64,000 bases of DNA from Chlorops oryzae (Eukaryota > Arthropoda > Insecta > Diptera > Chloropidae): positions 68,809,283-68,873,282 of the forward strand of contig CM035806.1 in assembly GCA_020466095.1 (NCBI GenBank). The letters are read 5' to 3'. Of this stretch, positions 46,381 to 58,212 are shown in pieces; the first letter of the stretch is position 1, and each line of letters opens with the position of its first letter. The position numbers were made by a program, and so were the translations under genes. The notes under the pieces were generated by a model. That model was not told where the DNA came from, did not search any database, and was given only the letters and a program-made list of their open reading frames with translations.

Positions 46381-48871
46381 ATGCCTGTTTTAAGTGTTTG
46401 GTTTTTGAGAAATTAATTTGATTACTCTTTTTACACTGCTCAAGTAGTCATTTCTAGAAGCGCTCAGAAAAGGCTCTTAAAAAAGATTCTATTAAGATTC
46501 CCTTTATAGAAGCGCTCCTACAATAGTTTTCTGGGTAAATACTGACACGAACAGTTTTTAATTTAAAAAAAACGGACAAACAAGGTATTGTTTATTACAA
46601 AGTAAACAAAAGAAAATTAATTTTAAGACTCAAAAAGAAAGAAATATTACAAGATCAGAATTAACTGTTTAAATTAACTATTTTACACGGAGCGCGGTTC
46701 ACCCCTGCTCTGCTTCGAATCACGATTCTGAATGCCGCTCTCCCATTCTATCGCTATCGATTTTTTTCTTCAAACTGTCAAATAGGGTTGCCAGTTATTT
46801 ATCGTGACAATAAAATCTCCTTCGGTATTAGTCCCATTAACAAATGTATGTACGTATGTAAATAACTTTTTCGGGGAGCTCATACATTCTTCCTCATTAA
46901 AAATCAATTGAAAAAAACTCCAAATAAGTACATATTTCATTGTGAAGAACACTCGTGCTCTTCTCTTCTCTTTCACCCTTGCGCTCTATCTCTCTCTCTC
47001 TCTCTCTCTCGCTCTCTCTTTCCCTCTGACATACAAAAATATAAAAAATAAATAAATGAAAAATAAAACTAAAAAATACAAAATGAAAAATAAATAAATA
47101 ATTTGGCAAAAACACAACAAATTATTTTATGCAAAATTGTGTGCAAGTATTTGCAGCTTTTCACTTCTGCTAAGCCTTGCACTTCATAAACAAGAAAGTT
47201 GCGCAAATTCGCAAACACATGCAAACGAATAACACCTAAAATTATGCAATTTGCTTGTGTAAAGTAAGAAAAGTAAAGCGAAGCGAAGTAAAGTAAAGAA
47301 GTGGAAGAGTGCACTCGAATATGGTAGTGTAGTGCAGTGCTAGCAGCAGTAAAGAGAAAAGCTGTAACAGTCAAGAGTCATTAAAGTGTCATTAGCCTTA
47401 GGGGAAAGTAACAGTGATAGAAGCACTTGTTATGGCAGTGCGGTTAAGGCGCAGTAATGGCGATGAGAACGTGCAGCATGCAGCATTGTAAATGGCCACA
47501 AGACTGTAGTGAGACTGCAAAGAGACTGAACTAAGCAAAGAAAAAGAAAACAGATGGCAAGTGGCAAGTGGCAAGCTGTACAGAGTGCCTTTTACCTTAA
47601 GAAAAAATAAAAACACTGACACACGCATACACACAAACCAAAAAGCAAACTGCAACGGAACGAAACGAAAAAGAACAGAAACGAGCAGAACAAAAAGAAA
47701 TAAATACGTTTTTGCCAAGAACAATAAACTGGAAACAACGAGAGTTGAACGAGCCACTGAAAATAGCAAATGACAAGGCTACTTTCTTAAAGCCAAGCCA
47801 AATGCGCAATAATAGTTTTCTTTCCTTCTTCCTTTCTGCCGTTGCGTTCGAGTACTCCGTCAAGTAATTCAAGCGAGCATAAAAGCCAATCGAATGTAAA
47901 TTTTGTAACAAAACAAAAGCAAAATGCAATGAAAAGAAAGATTTTCAGGCAATGACTTTTATTTTGATTTCAAGTTTGGAAACTTTCTTGCCTCAAAAAT
48001 TCGAAACTTGAAGTCGTTAAAGAGGAAGCATTTTTGAAAAATGATTTTTCAAATTTTCACATTGAAATCACATTTTTGTTAAAAAGAATGGAGTTGACAG
48101 GGTTGCATGGCCCTGTGAAGTGTGAGGCTGAGTATTTTCAGAAATATCGTTATCTGCCTCAATGTCACCAGATAACATAGCCCCCGCTTTTATTATTCCA
48201 TATGTTCATAACACTTCACTACAAAGATAGTTTAAAAACAACTTTTTAAAACAAATTTTTATTTTTCTCTTTTTTAACAATTCGGTCCTCTTCGCAGAAT
48301 GGTAGATGTGTAGGTGATGGTTTCTGCCTTGTTTTGTAATGGCTGTTGTGCTTCCATACATTATTTTTTTTCTCCTAGGGATAAATTTGTTTATCGCAAA
48401 AAAAAATTAAACACCTTAATTCACATTTCAATCAGCGAAAGCTTTTACGTAGATCCTGTAACTCAATCTTATTTGATATGTATTGAAAAAACTTCTCAAC
48501 ATTGAGAAGGACAATTTGAATATTTTACTGAAAGCTGATTGATTAATGCTCAAAGTACTCTTAGCAATGGAATGCATGAATGCCACCCGATTCGCCCTTT
48601 AACATGACAGCTTTAGGACACTATCAGTAATCGATAAGGCATTGATACCTTAAACAAAGATAATATGAAAATTTTTTTCCGAACCTTAACAAGAAATTGC
48701 ACTATTTCCGATATGCTTTTTTTTTAGAACGAAGTTCTTTTTGAAACGATACCGACGCGGGACCTAGTCGAGAAAAAGTAAGATTCCGTTAGTATTTTGC
48801 GTTACCAAAAAGTGAAGTTCGCAAAAAAAGGGTATAATAACCTTTGCAGAGAGAAAGAAATTGTACATATA
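46381..48871. other. Intronic stretch with a CT microsatellite, no gene
   Basis: A (TC)n tract lies at about 46988-47025. The 72-135 codon frames at 46897-47929 on the minus strand are antisense to A-rich simple sequence and have no recognised domains. No exon-like sequence for the Ig gene was found. Confidence 0.4.
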
Positions 48872-49078
48872 CAGTGGCGAGCAAAAGTGTTGGGTTCTTC
48901 AATTGGTTTCTCCTTATATCTCCGGTGTTAATAAGATATCCTAGTGAAATTTTCGGTATATGTACTTTAATTATTTTGGAATATAAATAGTGAGACGAAA
49001 ACGAAGTAAAGGCTGTTGGAAAAGAGAGGACAGAAAACATGCTACCAGACCCACATGTACTCAGTTTTGCTCGTTTGG
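48872..49078. mobile_element. Possible small Tc1-type MITE
   Basis: ACAGTGGCGAGCAAAAGTGT at the left is the type of end seen in Tc1/mariner elements, and CAGTTTTGCTCG near 49062 is its approximate inverse. Length about 200 bp. TIR identity is low at the outermost right end, so boundaries are weak. Confidence 0.45.
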
Positions 49079-50262
49079 AAAAATTTACTAACGATTTAGA
49101 TTAAATAGATAGCTAGCGGAAAGAATTATAAATGTTAGTAGATGACGCATTGGGAGAACAGTCAAGGACTTCAAAACATAGATCTCACATCTTTTCGATA
49201 ACCTTATGGCTGTAGAGGCATCGTTTAATGGCGGGTTGGGATATGTTATAAAAAATAATTTCAAAAAAATAGATATCTATAAAAATAAAAACAATTTTTG
49301 TAGGTTTCTCAGTAAAAAGTAATTCCATCGATTACTTGGAAAATTTTCACACTGACCGGTTGCCTAGTTTGTTCAAAAAGTACATGCAAACTACGAAACA
49401 TATAACAATCTATTGCTTTCTTCTAAGAAAAGTGTTAAATGATTTCCTGATTTCGGCCGCGATATTATACTTTTCAGGCGACACTTATCTCCGACGATAT
49501 CACGAAAATCATCACATACATTCATTAATAACAAACAAAACAAAAAATGGTGCTGCCAGACTGAAAGTTTTCAGAATATCTCCGATTAGTGGATTTTTGC
49601 AAATACATATATAACGGCGTTTTAGAGTACCTGCACATGAGCGGCATACGGGGTATACGGTGCAGAACCGCGCGGCGCCGCAACGATAAAAATAGGTACT
49701 CTTCACACGGCGCGGCGCGTTATAGTTTCAGTATCGTTTCAACCATGGAAACAGCAGTAAAGGGTTACCGAACCTATATATAGCAAAAAAAATTTTGTCC
49801 TAATTATTCAATATTTCATGCAGCAATGGATTAATAAAACCCTTGGACATGAAAATAACAATTTTTACGCTTATTTCATATATTATAATAGAGGGTTAAA
49901 ATCGAATTTAAGATTTTTTCGTCGAAAATAGCGTCCATCTTCCCGCAAGTGGTCCTTTTATAACGTTTATCGCGATATTATTCATTTTTTACATCCGCGA
50001 ATACATACAACGAATACTTCTACAACGCAAAACGCGCAGAGAAACTCGTGCGACGAAAATTTGCCGCTAGTCAACGCTCATCGCCGCAGCGGTAATGCTG
50101 TGGCACGCACGCTCGTGTGAAGGCTTTCATTCATTTCTGTGTACTTTGAAACGCGCCGCGACCGGATACCGGATATCCGATACAAAATCTTTGCCAGATA
50201 CCATGTATCCGGCCGGATATCCTTATATAATTTTTCTGTATGAAATTGTATATATAAATTTG
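49079..50262. other. Unassigned stretch with GC-rich patches
   Basis: GC-rich patches at about 49625-49720 and 50030-50165 (GCGCGGCGCCGCAACG, CATCGCCGCAGCGG) stand out from the AT-rich background. They lie next to the hAT transposase fragment and may belong to that element. No supported ORF. Confidence 0.35.
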
Positions 50263-50469
50263 CCGTTACTTCCAAGGCAAGAATCGCCTTTATTATGGTG
50301 GAAACAGAATGGCATCCAATATCCCAACTTAAAGAAAGTAGCTATGAAATACCTTTGCCCACCGCCTTCATCAATGGAACCGGAAAGACATTTTAGTGCC
50401 ACAAGCTCTGTGCTTACAGAAAATAGAAACAGATTGTTACCAAAGAATGCTGAAAAGCTGAAATTGTAA
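50263..50469 (+). pseudogene. hAT transposase C-terminal dimerisation fragment
   Basis: The frame carries SPLLWWKQNGIQYPNLKKVA, then MEPERHFSATSSVLTENRNR and LLPKNAEKLK, ending at a TAA. The W-W-x spacing, the S/T-x-x-x-ER-x-FS step and the R-x-R-L-x-P-x-x end are the signature of the hAT C-terminal dimerisation domain (Dimer_Tnp_hAT, the ZBED-type group). The rest of the transposase, including the BED finger and catalytic DDE core, is missing; upstream codons (to 50095) are not similar. GATATCCGG-like motifs repeat on both flanks (about 50160-50225 and 50526-50610), probably the subterminal repeats of the same element, whose right end is near CACATCCCTA (50626). An internally deleted hAT is the best reading. 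Confidence 0.75.
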
Positions 50470-50667
50470 AAATTTGCTATTGATTTGTTTATAAAAAATA
50501 TTTCAAATTTTGTATTCTTTTTAATATCCGGCCGGATAGTACCAATATCCGGCGGGCTGTCCGGATAGTTAGAATATGGCTGGATATGCCGGATACCGGA
50601 TAGTTACCGGATATGCGGCACATCCCTAATTTGGACGGCGTTCTTTAAAGCGCTTTAAAGTGCAGCT

Positions 50668-51750
50668 TAAAACAAGTAAGGGTGTTATAGTCAGGCGAGC
50701 CTGACAATAAAATACCCGACACAGACACACATATTTAAATAATTTTTGAACCACGCCCAAAAAACAGGACCACTAAGAAAGAATACTCAAGAGGTTTTTA
50801 AGGCCATTAGGGGCCCCATATACCGACTTTTGTTAAATTTCTTTATGAAAACCGCCCCTTTTCCACGCCCACTTTTCCATTTTTTTTTTTTTTTTTGCAA
50901 TTCTAATCGCAGGTATAAATATACGTTCAAATTCTAAGTGTCATTGAAATATTTCGAAAAAGTCAGATTTTGGGGAAGTTTTGGGATTTTTGTAACAGAC
51001 CCTAGTTCTGGAGGTACCCTTAAAAATGGACCGACCAAGGAAATTTTTTGAGAGGATCTTATGGCTACAATGGAAGCTTAAGTGCCAAATTTTGTTCAAG
51101 TCCCATTAGAATTTCGAGTGTAGGGGACAACTTTCGAAAACCGCCCTTCTGCCACGCCCACTTTTTCAACTTTTAGAAATAATACTACTGGCCTTTAAAT
51201 ATGAATAAAATATCAAATTTCATCAAAATATCTTGAAAAACTTCGATTTTAGACCAGTTTTTGTGATTTTCATAACAGACCCTAGTACTGGAGGTACCCC
51301 TAAAATGGTCCGATCGGGTCCATTCTCGAACTTGTTCTTACTAATGTTGCCGTGGGCACGCATACCAAATTTTGTCAAGATAACTCAACATACAGATGGA
51401 CATGTCTAATAGCATGTTTCCACATTGAATTAACATAGTCAATTAACCATATGGATTAGAGTCTGTAAAGCATCTGCATCAAATCTAATCAACATTATTA
51501 TTTGTTTTTAGTCTCCTGAACCAATATTTTCAATAATAATCGTAATTATACGTTTCTTAATGTCCGAAATAACTCTAATTCATTTAGTTAATTCACTATG
51601 TGGAAACATGCTATAAATCAAATCTCCTGGTGACGCTGATCATTTCCATATAAGTACATTTTGTATGGTCTATCTCGACTGGTTCTGGGTGTTACACAGA
51701 ACCACACAAACGCAATATACCCTCGAGACGGAGTGTGTCGGGTATAAAAA
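50668..51750 (-). mobile_element. Family-A Helitron-like repeat, copy A6, carrying a MITE
   Basis: In reverse it runs from the 3' TAAAACAAGTAAGGGTG and stem-loop at 50668 to the 5' hairpin near 51730-51750. Both internal modules are present (GACCCTAGTTCTGGAGGTAC near 50998, CCCTAGTACTGGAGG near 51281). A 204-bp MITE replaces the GTCY core region. Confidence 0.8.
51410..51613. mobile_element. 204-bp MITE with TAGCATGTTTCCACAT ends (TAA duplication)
   Basis: Ends TAGCATGTTTCCACAT and ATGTGGAAACATGCTA are perfectly inverted for 16 bp, with AATTAAC/GTTAATT just inside. TAA flanks both sides (51407-51409, 51614-51616). The intact family-A text GACATGTCTAAATC shows the target. PIF/Harbinger-type by duplication. 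Confidence 0.85.
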
Positions 51751-51814
51751 CAATTTTTTTTTGCGAAAAACCTTGCTGAAAATTATATTTAGTAACATTT
51801 ATAATTACCATACT

Positions 51815-52510
51815 TTTTATACCCAGCGTAAGCGGGCTATATTAGTTTTGTGCGAATCTTGTAACAGGGAGAATTAAGCTCCGGAGATATAGACAAATAT
51901 ATATAGAAATGATCAGGATCAAAAACCGAATCGATTTAGACATGTCCGTCTGTCCGTCCGTCCGTCCGTCCGTCCGTCCGTCCGTCCGTCCGTCCGTCTG
52001 TCCGTCCGCCCGTGGTCGGATCTCCTCCGAAACGCCTGAACCACTGAAGTCGAAATTTGGTACACATGTATATCCGGGTCCGAGTATGATCCTAAGTAAA
52101 GCTAGGAGACATCCGTCCACTGCCACGCCCACAAATGAATTTATTGTGTTTTCAGTAAAATGCTTGTTACTTCCGAACCACTAAACACATTCCATTGATA
52201 TTTGGTGTACTGGTAAACTACAAAAAGGGACATATCCTGGAAAAAAATGGACGACGCCCTCCTTGAGCCACGCCCACAAATAAGCCCACAAATAAGGGCT
52301 TATCGTAACTTGTGAAGTAAACGGCGTAGGAGCTTCAAATTCGCAACATAGGTTGACCAAGGCGAATGAAAGGTGTAGGAAAAAAATTTATATGGCGCGC
52401 CCACTGCCACGCCGACAAATAGAAAAGCAAAACATAGTGCGCTCATAATGTCGGGTCGCTGGGTATTTCAAAGTCGGGCTTGACCGACTTTAGCTTTTTT
52501 ACTTGTTTTT
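51815..52510 (+). mobile_element. Family-B Helitron-like repeat, copy B3 (near full length)
   Basis: It starts TTTTATACCCAGCGTAAGCG, has the GATCAGGATCAAAAACCG core, a long (GTCC)n tract at about 51944-52013, GGATCTCCTCCGAAACGCC, and ends with the 3' stem-loop AAAGTCGGGCTTGACCGACT then TTTTTTACTTGTTTT. It is the most complete B copy. Confidence 0.8.
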
Positions 52511-52990
52511 TTTAAACTTTCTATTTTTTATTGAGTCTTCCTTTAAATAGGAACTAACAATAAGTACTCATATCTTAATTCTAAATAAATTTTAGCTACT
52601 TATACCGCATATAAAGTATAAAGTAGTATTTCGATACGACGGGCCTCAATTCAAGAGATGGGCTGCTGATGGGTTTTTAGCCTCTCGGAGTGAGGGCGAT
52701 GCGCGTTTGACGCGTACTTTTCGACGGGTGGCGATTGCAGCAGCTGGACAATCGTTTGTCGCAAAGTGTTCGACGGGTATATCGCACCAAGTAGACGGGT
52801 AACTTATGAACAAGATCTACAGCGATGAGTCGACCGCGTAGACGCGTACTTTTCGACTGGTCGCGATTGCCGCTGCTGGACAATCGTTTGTCGCAAAGTA
52901 ATCGGTTTCGCGGGTTGGCATCGGCCGCTTCTATATGCGGGCCCGGTAATACTTTAAAGCGTAAAGGTCGAACGATCAATCCTTCGTAGT
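52511..52990. repeat. Region with a 59-bp direct repeat, identity unknown
   Basis: GACGCGTACTTTTCGAC to GTCGCAAAGT occurs at 52709-52767 and 52841-52899 with four mismatches, offset 132 bp. The surrounding 350 bp is GC-richer than the rest. It lies just past the 3' side of the Jockey-type LINE. No protein or RNA family recognised. Confidence 0.6.
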
Positions 52991-53117
52991 CTGAAACTCG
53001 AAGCAGTAAAGGCTAAGGACCTAGCCATTTCGTTGGGATGATGATGCAGACGCTCTGTGTAGGCTGATTTCAGGCTTGCTTACACGAAGATTTTTGGATT
53101 GTACTCTTTGTATGATT

Positions 53118-55263
53118 TCAATGCTGGAGGAACGAGCGATGGTTTATAAGCCAATGAAACTTAGAAGGTTTCAGTTTCAATGCGTTTCTTTGCGCTACTA
53201 TATGCCTCCGCCATGTAACACGCCTTTCCAAGTGAATACCTAGGTAAACAACGTTTTCTGTCTGAGGGTCTAGTATATTGTTTATTGTTATAGGTGGGCA
53301 TGTGCCTCTTTTGAGAGTAAATGTCACATGCTTACTTTTTTGTTCGTTTATTTTGACGCGCCATATCACAAGCCATTTTTCGATTACTTTTAAGTGTGAT
53401 TGCAGATTTCGAGAGGAAGAAATTTCGCTTTGATGACGGCTAAGTATAGCTGTGTCGTCGGCAAAAGTAGAAATGGTATGGTTACTGTTTACAGGGAAAT
53501 CCGCTGTGTACAGTAAGTATAGGAATGTTCCAAGATCACTCCCTTGCGGCACGCCTGCTCTAATTTCTATATTTTGGGTAATGTGGTCTTTAAATTTAAC
53601 TTTAAAGACTCTATTACTTAAGTACCACGTTAGAATCCCGTGAACAGAAAGAGGTGGGAGAGATTTTACTTTATTAATAAGTCCTTCGTGCCAAACCTTA
53701 TCAAATGCCTGAGCTACATCCAAAAATACAGCAGAACAGTATTCTTTATATTCAAAAGCTTTTCGTATTTCATTCGTTATACGATAAACTTGCTCTATAG
53801 TACCATGATTTTTACGGAAACCGAACTGGTGATATGGAATAATATTATTTTCTGATATAAATGGAGTCAATTAAAAGAGCAGTGCTTTATCAAAAAGTTT
53901 TGAAATGCATGGGAGAAGGCTAATTGGTCTACAGGGCGACACAATTGTCGCGTCCTTGCCCAGCTTTATGATTATTTTAATAAAAGAGGATTTCCACATA
54001 ATAGGAAAATATTTGAATCGCATGATAGCATTGAAAAGCTTCGCAATAAACTTAATTGCAATTAGTGGCACCTCCATGATTATTTTAGGAGTTATTTTGT
54101 CCTCTCCAGGAGATATTTTGGAAGATAAATGACCACTGATTATTTTCTTTATCTCATTTGCGCGGAAGATGATCGGAAAAATCGCTCGAGTTTGATTGAG
54201 TCGTTGGTATTTCACAGCCTACAACAGCGGTGTTGGGTTGAAAAACCAACTTTTAATGATTTGCAAATTTTAGCTTTATCTTCGTCGCTCCGTGCCCAAT
54301 TTCCATGGGGGTCTCTAATAGGGGACTCTCCTACTTTCGGCGAATTAATATATTTACTTGCTTTTCATAAAGAATATTTTCCTATAGCCTGTGGTGATAA
54401 TTTCGAGACGTAGCTCCTGCACTCATGATTTCTCTCTCTTAAGAAAGCCTTTTTTAATTCGTTTGTTGCAGCTTTATATCGCAGCCTTGCAACAGGGGAC
54501 CTGCATTGCTGCCACTCCCGCCTGAGCCTACGTTTTTCTATGACAAGCCTTTCTATGTCTTGATTGCTATCAGGGAAATTCTTATTATAGTTTTGAGGTC
54601 TAGGCGTTGACTGCTCCACCGCTGCCGTTAAAATTGATTTCAATACAGTATTAGCATCATCAAAGTGGTTTATACAGTCAATGGTGTAATTAGTATGAAT
54701 GTGAGAAGCAACATATTTTTTATATTTTAGCCAGTTGGTGTTGTTGGAAGTAAGTCCTATAGGTGACTCAACAGAAATTGGTTTTTCTGATAGATTGAAG
54801 AAGACAGGTGAGTGGTCGGAAGAGATATAGAAGACTGTTTTGACTATAACTCGTGATCTATCCACTCCTTTCACAATGGCAAAATCAATGAGGTCTGGAA
54901 GTTTTGTTTGATCAGAGGGCCAGTATGTTGGCTGTCCCGGTGATAGAAAGTCTAGCCTACCCATGCTGTTTGTAAGAGTATGATACAATTGTCTTCCTTT
55001 TGGACTTATAAGTCGAGACCCCCAGTGCGTATGTTCAGTATCGAAATCTCCAGCTGCTAAGAATTTGCTGCCTAGAGTATCAAAGAAATCCATAAACTGT
55101 TTTTTTTGTTGTGACTAAAAAAGTGTTTAATCCTGCATCGAACTAGAATCGCTGTTCCACCATGCGCTTTTCCATAAGGATGGTTTGGTTGATAGAAGCG
55201 ATATCCCGGTATGTAAAAATTGTTTTTATCAGTTATGTCTGTCTCTGATATGGGGCAAAACAC
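53118..55263 (-). pseudogene. Jockey-clade ORF2: endonuclease and reverse transcriptase, broken
   Basis: The 5' part (55263-55072) reads CPISETDITDKNNFYIPGYR and HGGTAILVRCRIKHF. A frameshift near 55090 joins LAAGDFDTEHTHWGSR (near 55050), with FYISSDHSPVFFNL near 54805, the endonuclease catalytic histidine region. Frame is lost again between about 54365 and 54215. The RT fingers (SPGEDKITPKII; PCRPISLLPCISKLF) run to a stop at 53871-53873. The palm (VFLDVAQAFDKVWH, GVPQGSDLG, FADDTAIL near 53462) and thumb to 53118 follow in an adjacent frame. Catalytic aspartates remain, but at least three lesions prevent expression. Antisense to the host Ig gene. Confidence 0.8.
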
Positions 55264-55649
55264 GTCAAGTGTACCACCGGCAAAATTTTTTCTCTCCGAT
55301 TTGGATGAAACTTGGTACAGCTGTTAAGATGTAAGAGTACGTTAAATGTGCAAAAAAAAGTAAATTTTAATCACAGGTTGCTGAGATACAGGGTGTCAAA
55401 GTTTAGGTTTTTGCTTCGAAGAACATATTTCATTGAATTACAATGGGGCTAAAATCGCCTCGCTTCAAAAATTTTTCGAATGTTTCTTTAAAAAAATTGT
55501 CTGAACTTTTCGAAAACAATACAAAAAAAATTTTTCGATAACGGTAAATGAGACAAATTTGGCATTTTAGTTTTATTTCTTGATTTTCTAGGAGAGACGT
55601 CATTTTTAATTTTGAATTAAAGCTTAGTTCTTCCCCTTTAAAATGATGC
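55264..55649. other. Segment between Jockey ORF1 remnant and ORF2, possible insertion
   Basis: Sequence from ACGTCAAGTGTACCACCGGC to about 55649 does not continue either LINE frame. A 73-codon minus-strand frame has no domain. It probably replaces the start of ORF2 by insertion or deletion; no TIRs were recognised. Confidence 0.35.
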
Positions 55650-56000
55650 ATAAATCAGAATGGGCGGACCATGATTAGTGCTCCAAATACACCTTTGAAG
55701 ATGCTTACCTAGCATATTTCCCTCAATATCCACTCTTGAAGTTTGTTCTGCATAGATGTCATAAATTCAGTCATGCATTGTGTCAAGTCATGTTTTCTAA
55801 ATTGTTGCTATTGGACTGATATGGAATTTGAGTGTTGGTTGTACATATCTTTAGAGCACTAGCATAGGACACACTTGAAGAATTTTCTGTAGCTTTTTTG
55901 TTAGCAGGAGCCTCAAGGAAAATAATTATATTTTGAGGATTACGTGCAGTTTGCTTTTGCTGCAATAAACGGCTTTTTAGCTCCTTATAAATAGGACAGC
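55650..56000 (-). pseudogene. Jockey ORF1 (gag-like) C-terminal remnant
   Basis: On the minus strand an open segment (55965-55783) reads MQQKQTARNPQNIIIFLEAP and SSVSYASALK. After a stop and frame change come residues such as MTEFMTSMQNKLQEWIL and KHLQRCIWSTNHG. A proline/asparagine-rich linker, an SYA(S/Q)ALK motif and a helical end just before ORF2 are typical of the C-terminus of Jockey-type ORF1 proteins. The zinc knuckles expected upstream are missing. Identification rests on order and resemblance, not a search. Confidence 0.5.
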
Positions 56001-56469
56001 CTCTTTAATTTACCATTACTGTAAAATACCATACTGAACTTCATTCTAATCTGGTGTCCTATGACACAACTCAACTTGTTTTTTTGTGCTCGAAGCTCGT
56101 ACTGAAAAATTTGTTGCTGAACGGGATAAAAATAATTTTGTTTAAATTTCTTAAATACTATAAAATAACTATTTTGGCATCACTGTTTAAGGATTCAGTT
56201 CCGATAGCTATAGATTGCAGAGAACTAGTTACAACTAGAAATTTTTCGTACTTTCAAGACACCTTACCAGTGGCAAAATATTTTGTATTGTATATGGCAA
56301 CCTCCACAAAAGCGTACCTTAAATGGCACTGTAGTACCTAGGTATGTAAATAACACTGCACAACAAAATCGAACTTTTTGCGTGCCTTTGACTTGAAATC
56401 AATTTTTTTTTGTAGTATTTGTTTCGCTGAATCTCAATATATGCGTAAAATTTGAAAGTTAGCTCGCGT

Positions 56470-57338
56470 TTTTATACCCGACACACTCTGTGTCGAGGGT
56501 ATATTGCGTTTGTTGGGTTGGGTGTAACACCCAGAACCCGTCGTGATAGCCTATACAAAATGTATATAGAAATGATCAGCGTCACCAGGAGATTTGATTT
56601 AGACATGTCCGTCCGTCTGTCTGTCTGTCTGTCTGTCCGTCTGTCTGTCTGTTTGTATACAGTTATCTTATCGAAGGAGTTGAGCTATCTTGAAGAAATT
56701 TGGTATACGTGCTAACGGGGACATGAGTAAGAACAAGTTCGACAATGGACCCGATCGGACCATTTTTAGGGGTACCTCCAGTACTAGGGTCTGTTACGAA
56801 AATCACAAAAACTGCTCTAAAATCGAAGTCCTTCAAGATATTTTGATGAAATTTGATATTTGAACATGTTTAATGGCAAGTAATACGATTTCAAAAAATT
56901 GGAAAAGTGGGCTTGGCAGAAGGGCGTTTTTTGAAAATTCTCTCCTACACCCGAAGTTCAAATGGGACTTGAACGAAATTTGGCACTTATGCCTCGTATG
57001 TAGCCACAAACATCCTCCCCAAAATTTTTCGATCGGACCATTATTAAGGGTACCTCTAGTACTAGGGTCTGTCACAAAAATCCCAAAAATACCTCAAAAG
57101 CGGACTTTATTGAAATATTTCAATGAAACTTAAAATTTGAGCGTATATATAAGGGTCCGATTAGAATTCCAAAAAAGTTTGAAAATTGGGCGTGGCAAAA
57201 GGGCGGTTTTCATTTATAAATTTAACAAAAGTCGGTATATGGGGCTCCTTATGCCCTTAAACACCTGTTGATATTAAAAATTATGTGTCTGTGTCGGGTA
57301 TTCTATTGTCAGGCTCGCCTGACTATACACCCTTGCTT
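56470..57338 (+). mobile_element. Family-A Helitron-like repeat, copy A7
   Basis: Starts TTTTATACCCGACACACTCT, with (GTCY)n at about 56606-56652, both internal modules, and ends with TCAGGCTCGCCTGACTATAC then CTTGCTTTT. It abuts copy A8 head-to-tail with no spacer. Confidence 0.85.
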
Positions 57339-58212
57339 TTTATACCCGACACACTCTGTGTCGAGGGTATATTGCGTTTGTTGGGTTGTGTGTAACACCC
57401 AGAACCAGTCGAGATAGACCATACAAAATGTATATAGAAATGATCAGCGTCACCAGGAGATTCGATTTAGACATGTCCGTCTGTCCGTCTGTCTGTCTGT
57501 CTGTCTGTCCGTCTGTCTGTCTGTCTGTATACAGTTATCTTATCGAAGGAGTTGAGCTATCTTGACAAAATTTGGTATGCGTGCTCACGGGGACATGAGT
57601 AAGAACAAGTTCGAGAATGGACCCGATCGGACCATTTTTAGGGGTACCTCCAGTACTAGGGTCTGTTATGAAAATCACAAAAACTGCTCTAAAACCTGAG
57701 TTTTTCAAGATATTTTGATGAAACTTGGTATTTGAACATGTTTAAACGCAAGTAATATGATTTCAAAAAATTTGAAAAGTGGGCGTGGCATAAGGGCGTT
57801 TTTCGAAAATTGTCTCCTACACCCGAAATACAAATGGGACTTGAACGAAAGTTGGCACGTATGCTTCCTTGATAGCCAGTAACGTCCTCCCCAAAAATTT
57901 TTTCGATAGAACCATTATTAAGGGTACCTCTAGTACTAGGGTCTGTCACAAAAATCCCAAAAATACCTCAAAAGCGGACTTTATTGAAATATTTCAATGA
58001 AACTTGAAATTTGAGCGTATATATAAGGGTCCGATTAGAATTCCAAAAAAGTTTGAAAATTGGGCGTGGCAAAAGGGCGGTTTTCATTTATAAATTTAAC
58101 AAAAGTCGGTATATGGGGCTCCTTATGCCCTTAAACACCTGTTGATATTAAAAATTATGTGTCTGTGTCGGGTATTCTATTGTCAGGCTCGCCTGACTAT
58201 ACACCCTTACTT
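57339..58212 (+). mobile_element. Family-A Helitron-like repeat, copy A8 (tandem with A7)
   Basis: It repeats the A7 unit in the same orientation. The second module and 3' end are almost identical to A7 (one visible substitution, AACTTGAAATTT versus AACTTAAAATTT, across about 200 bp), including the same rare deletions around CACCTGTTGATATTAAAAAT. (GTCY)n lies at about 57472-57530. Confidence 0.85.

Larger units (their letters stand above)
52990..56030 (-). mobile_element. Jockey-clade LINE, internally deleted
   Basis: On the minus strand, an ORF1 C-terminal remnant (about 56000-55650) precedes an unrelated segment (55264-55650), then ORF2 endonuclease (55263-54365) and RT (54215-53118). RT phrases VFLDVAQAFDKVWHEGL, GVPQGSDLG and FADDTAIL are diagnostic of the Jockey clade, and no RNase H is present. 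Both ends are uncertain and the 3' end appears shortened. Confidence 0.75.

Noticed and set aside
51944..52013. GTCC/GTCTGTCC arrays as a CRISPR-like or protein-coding repeat
   Set aside because: A simple tetranucleotide tract inside every family-B and A core; no spacers, and this is a eukaryotic genome.
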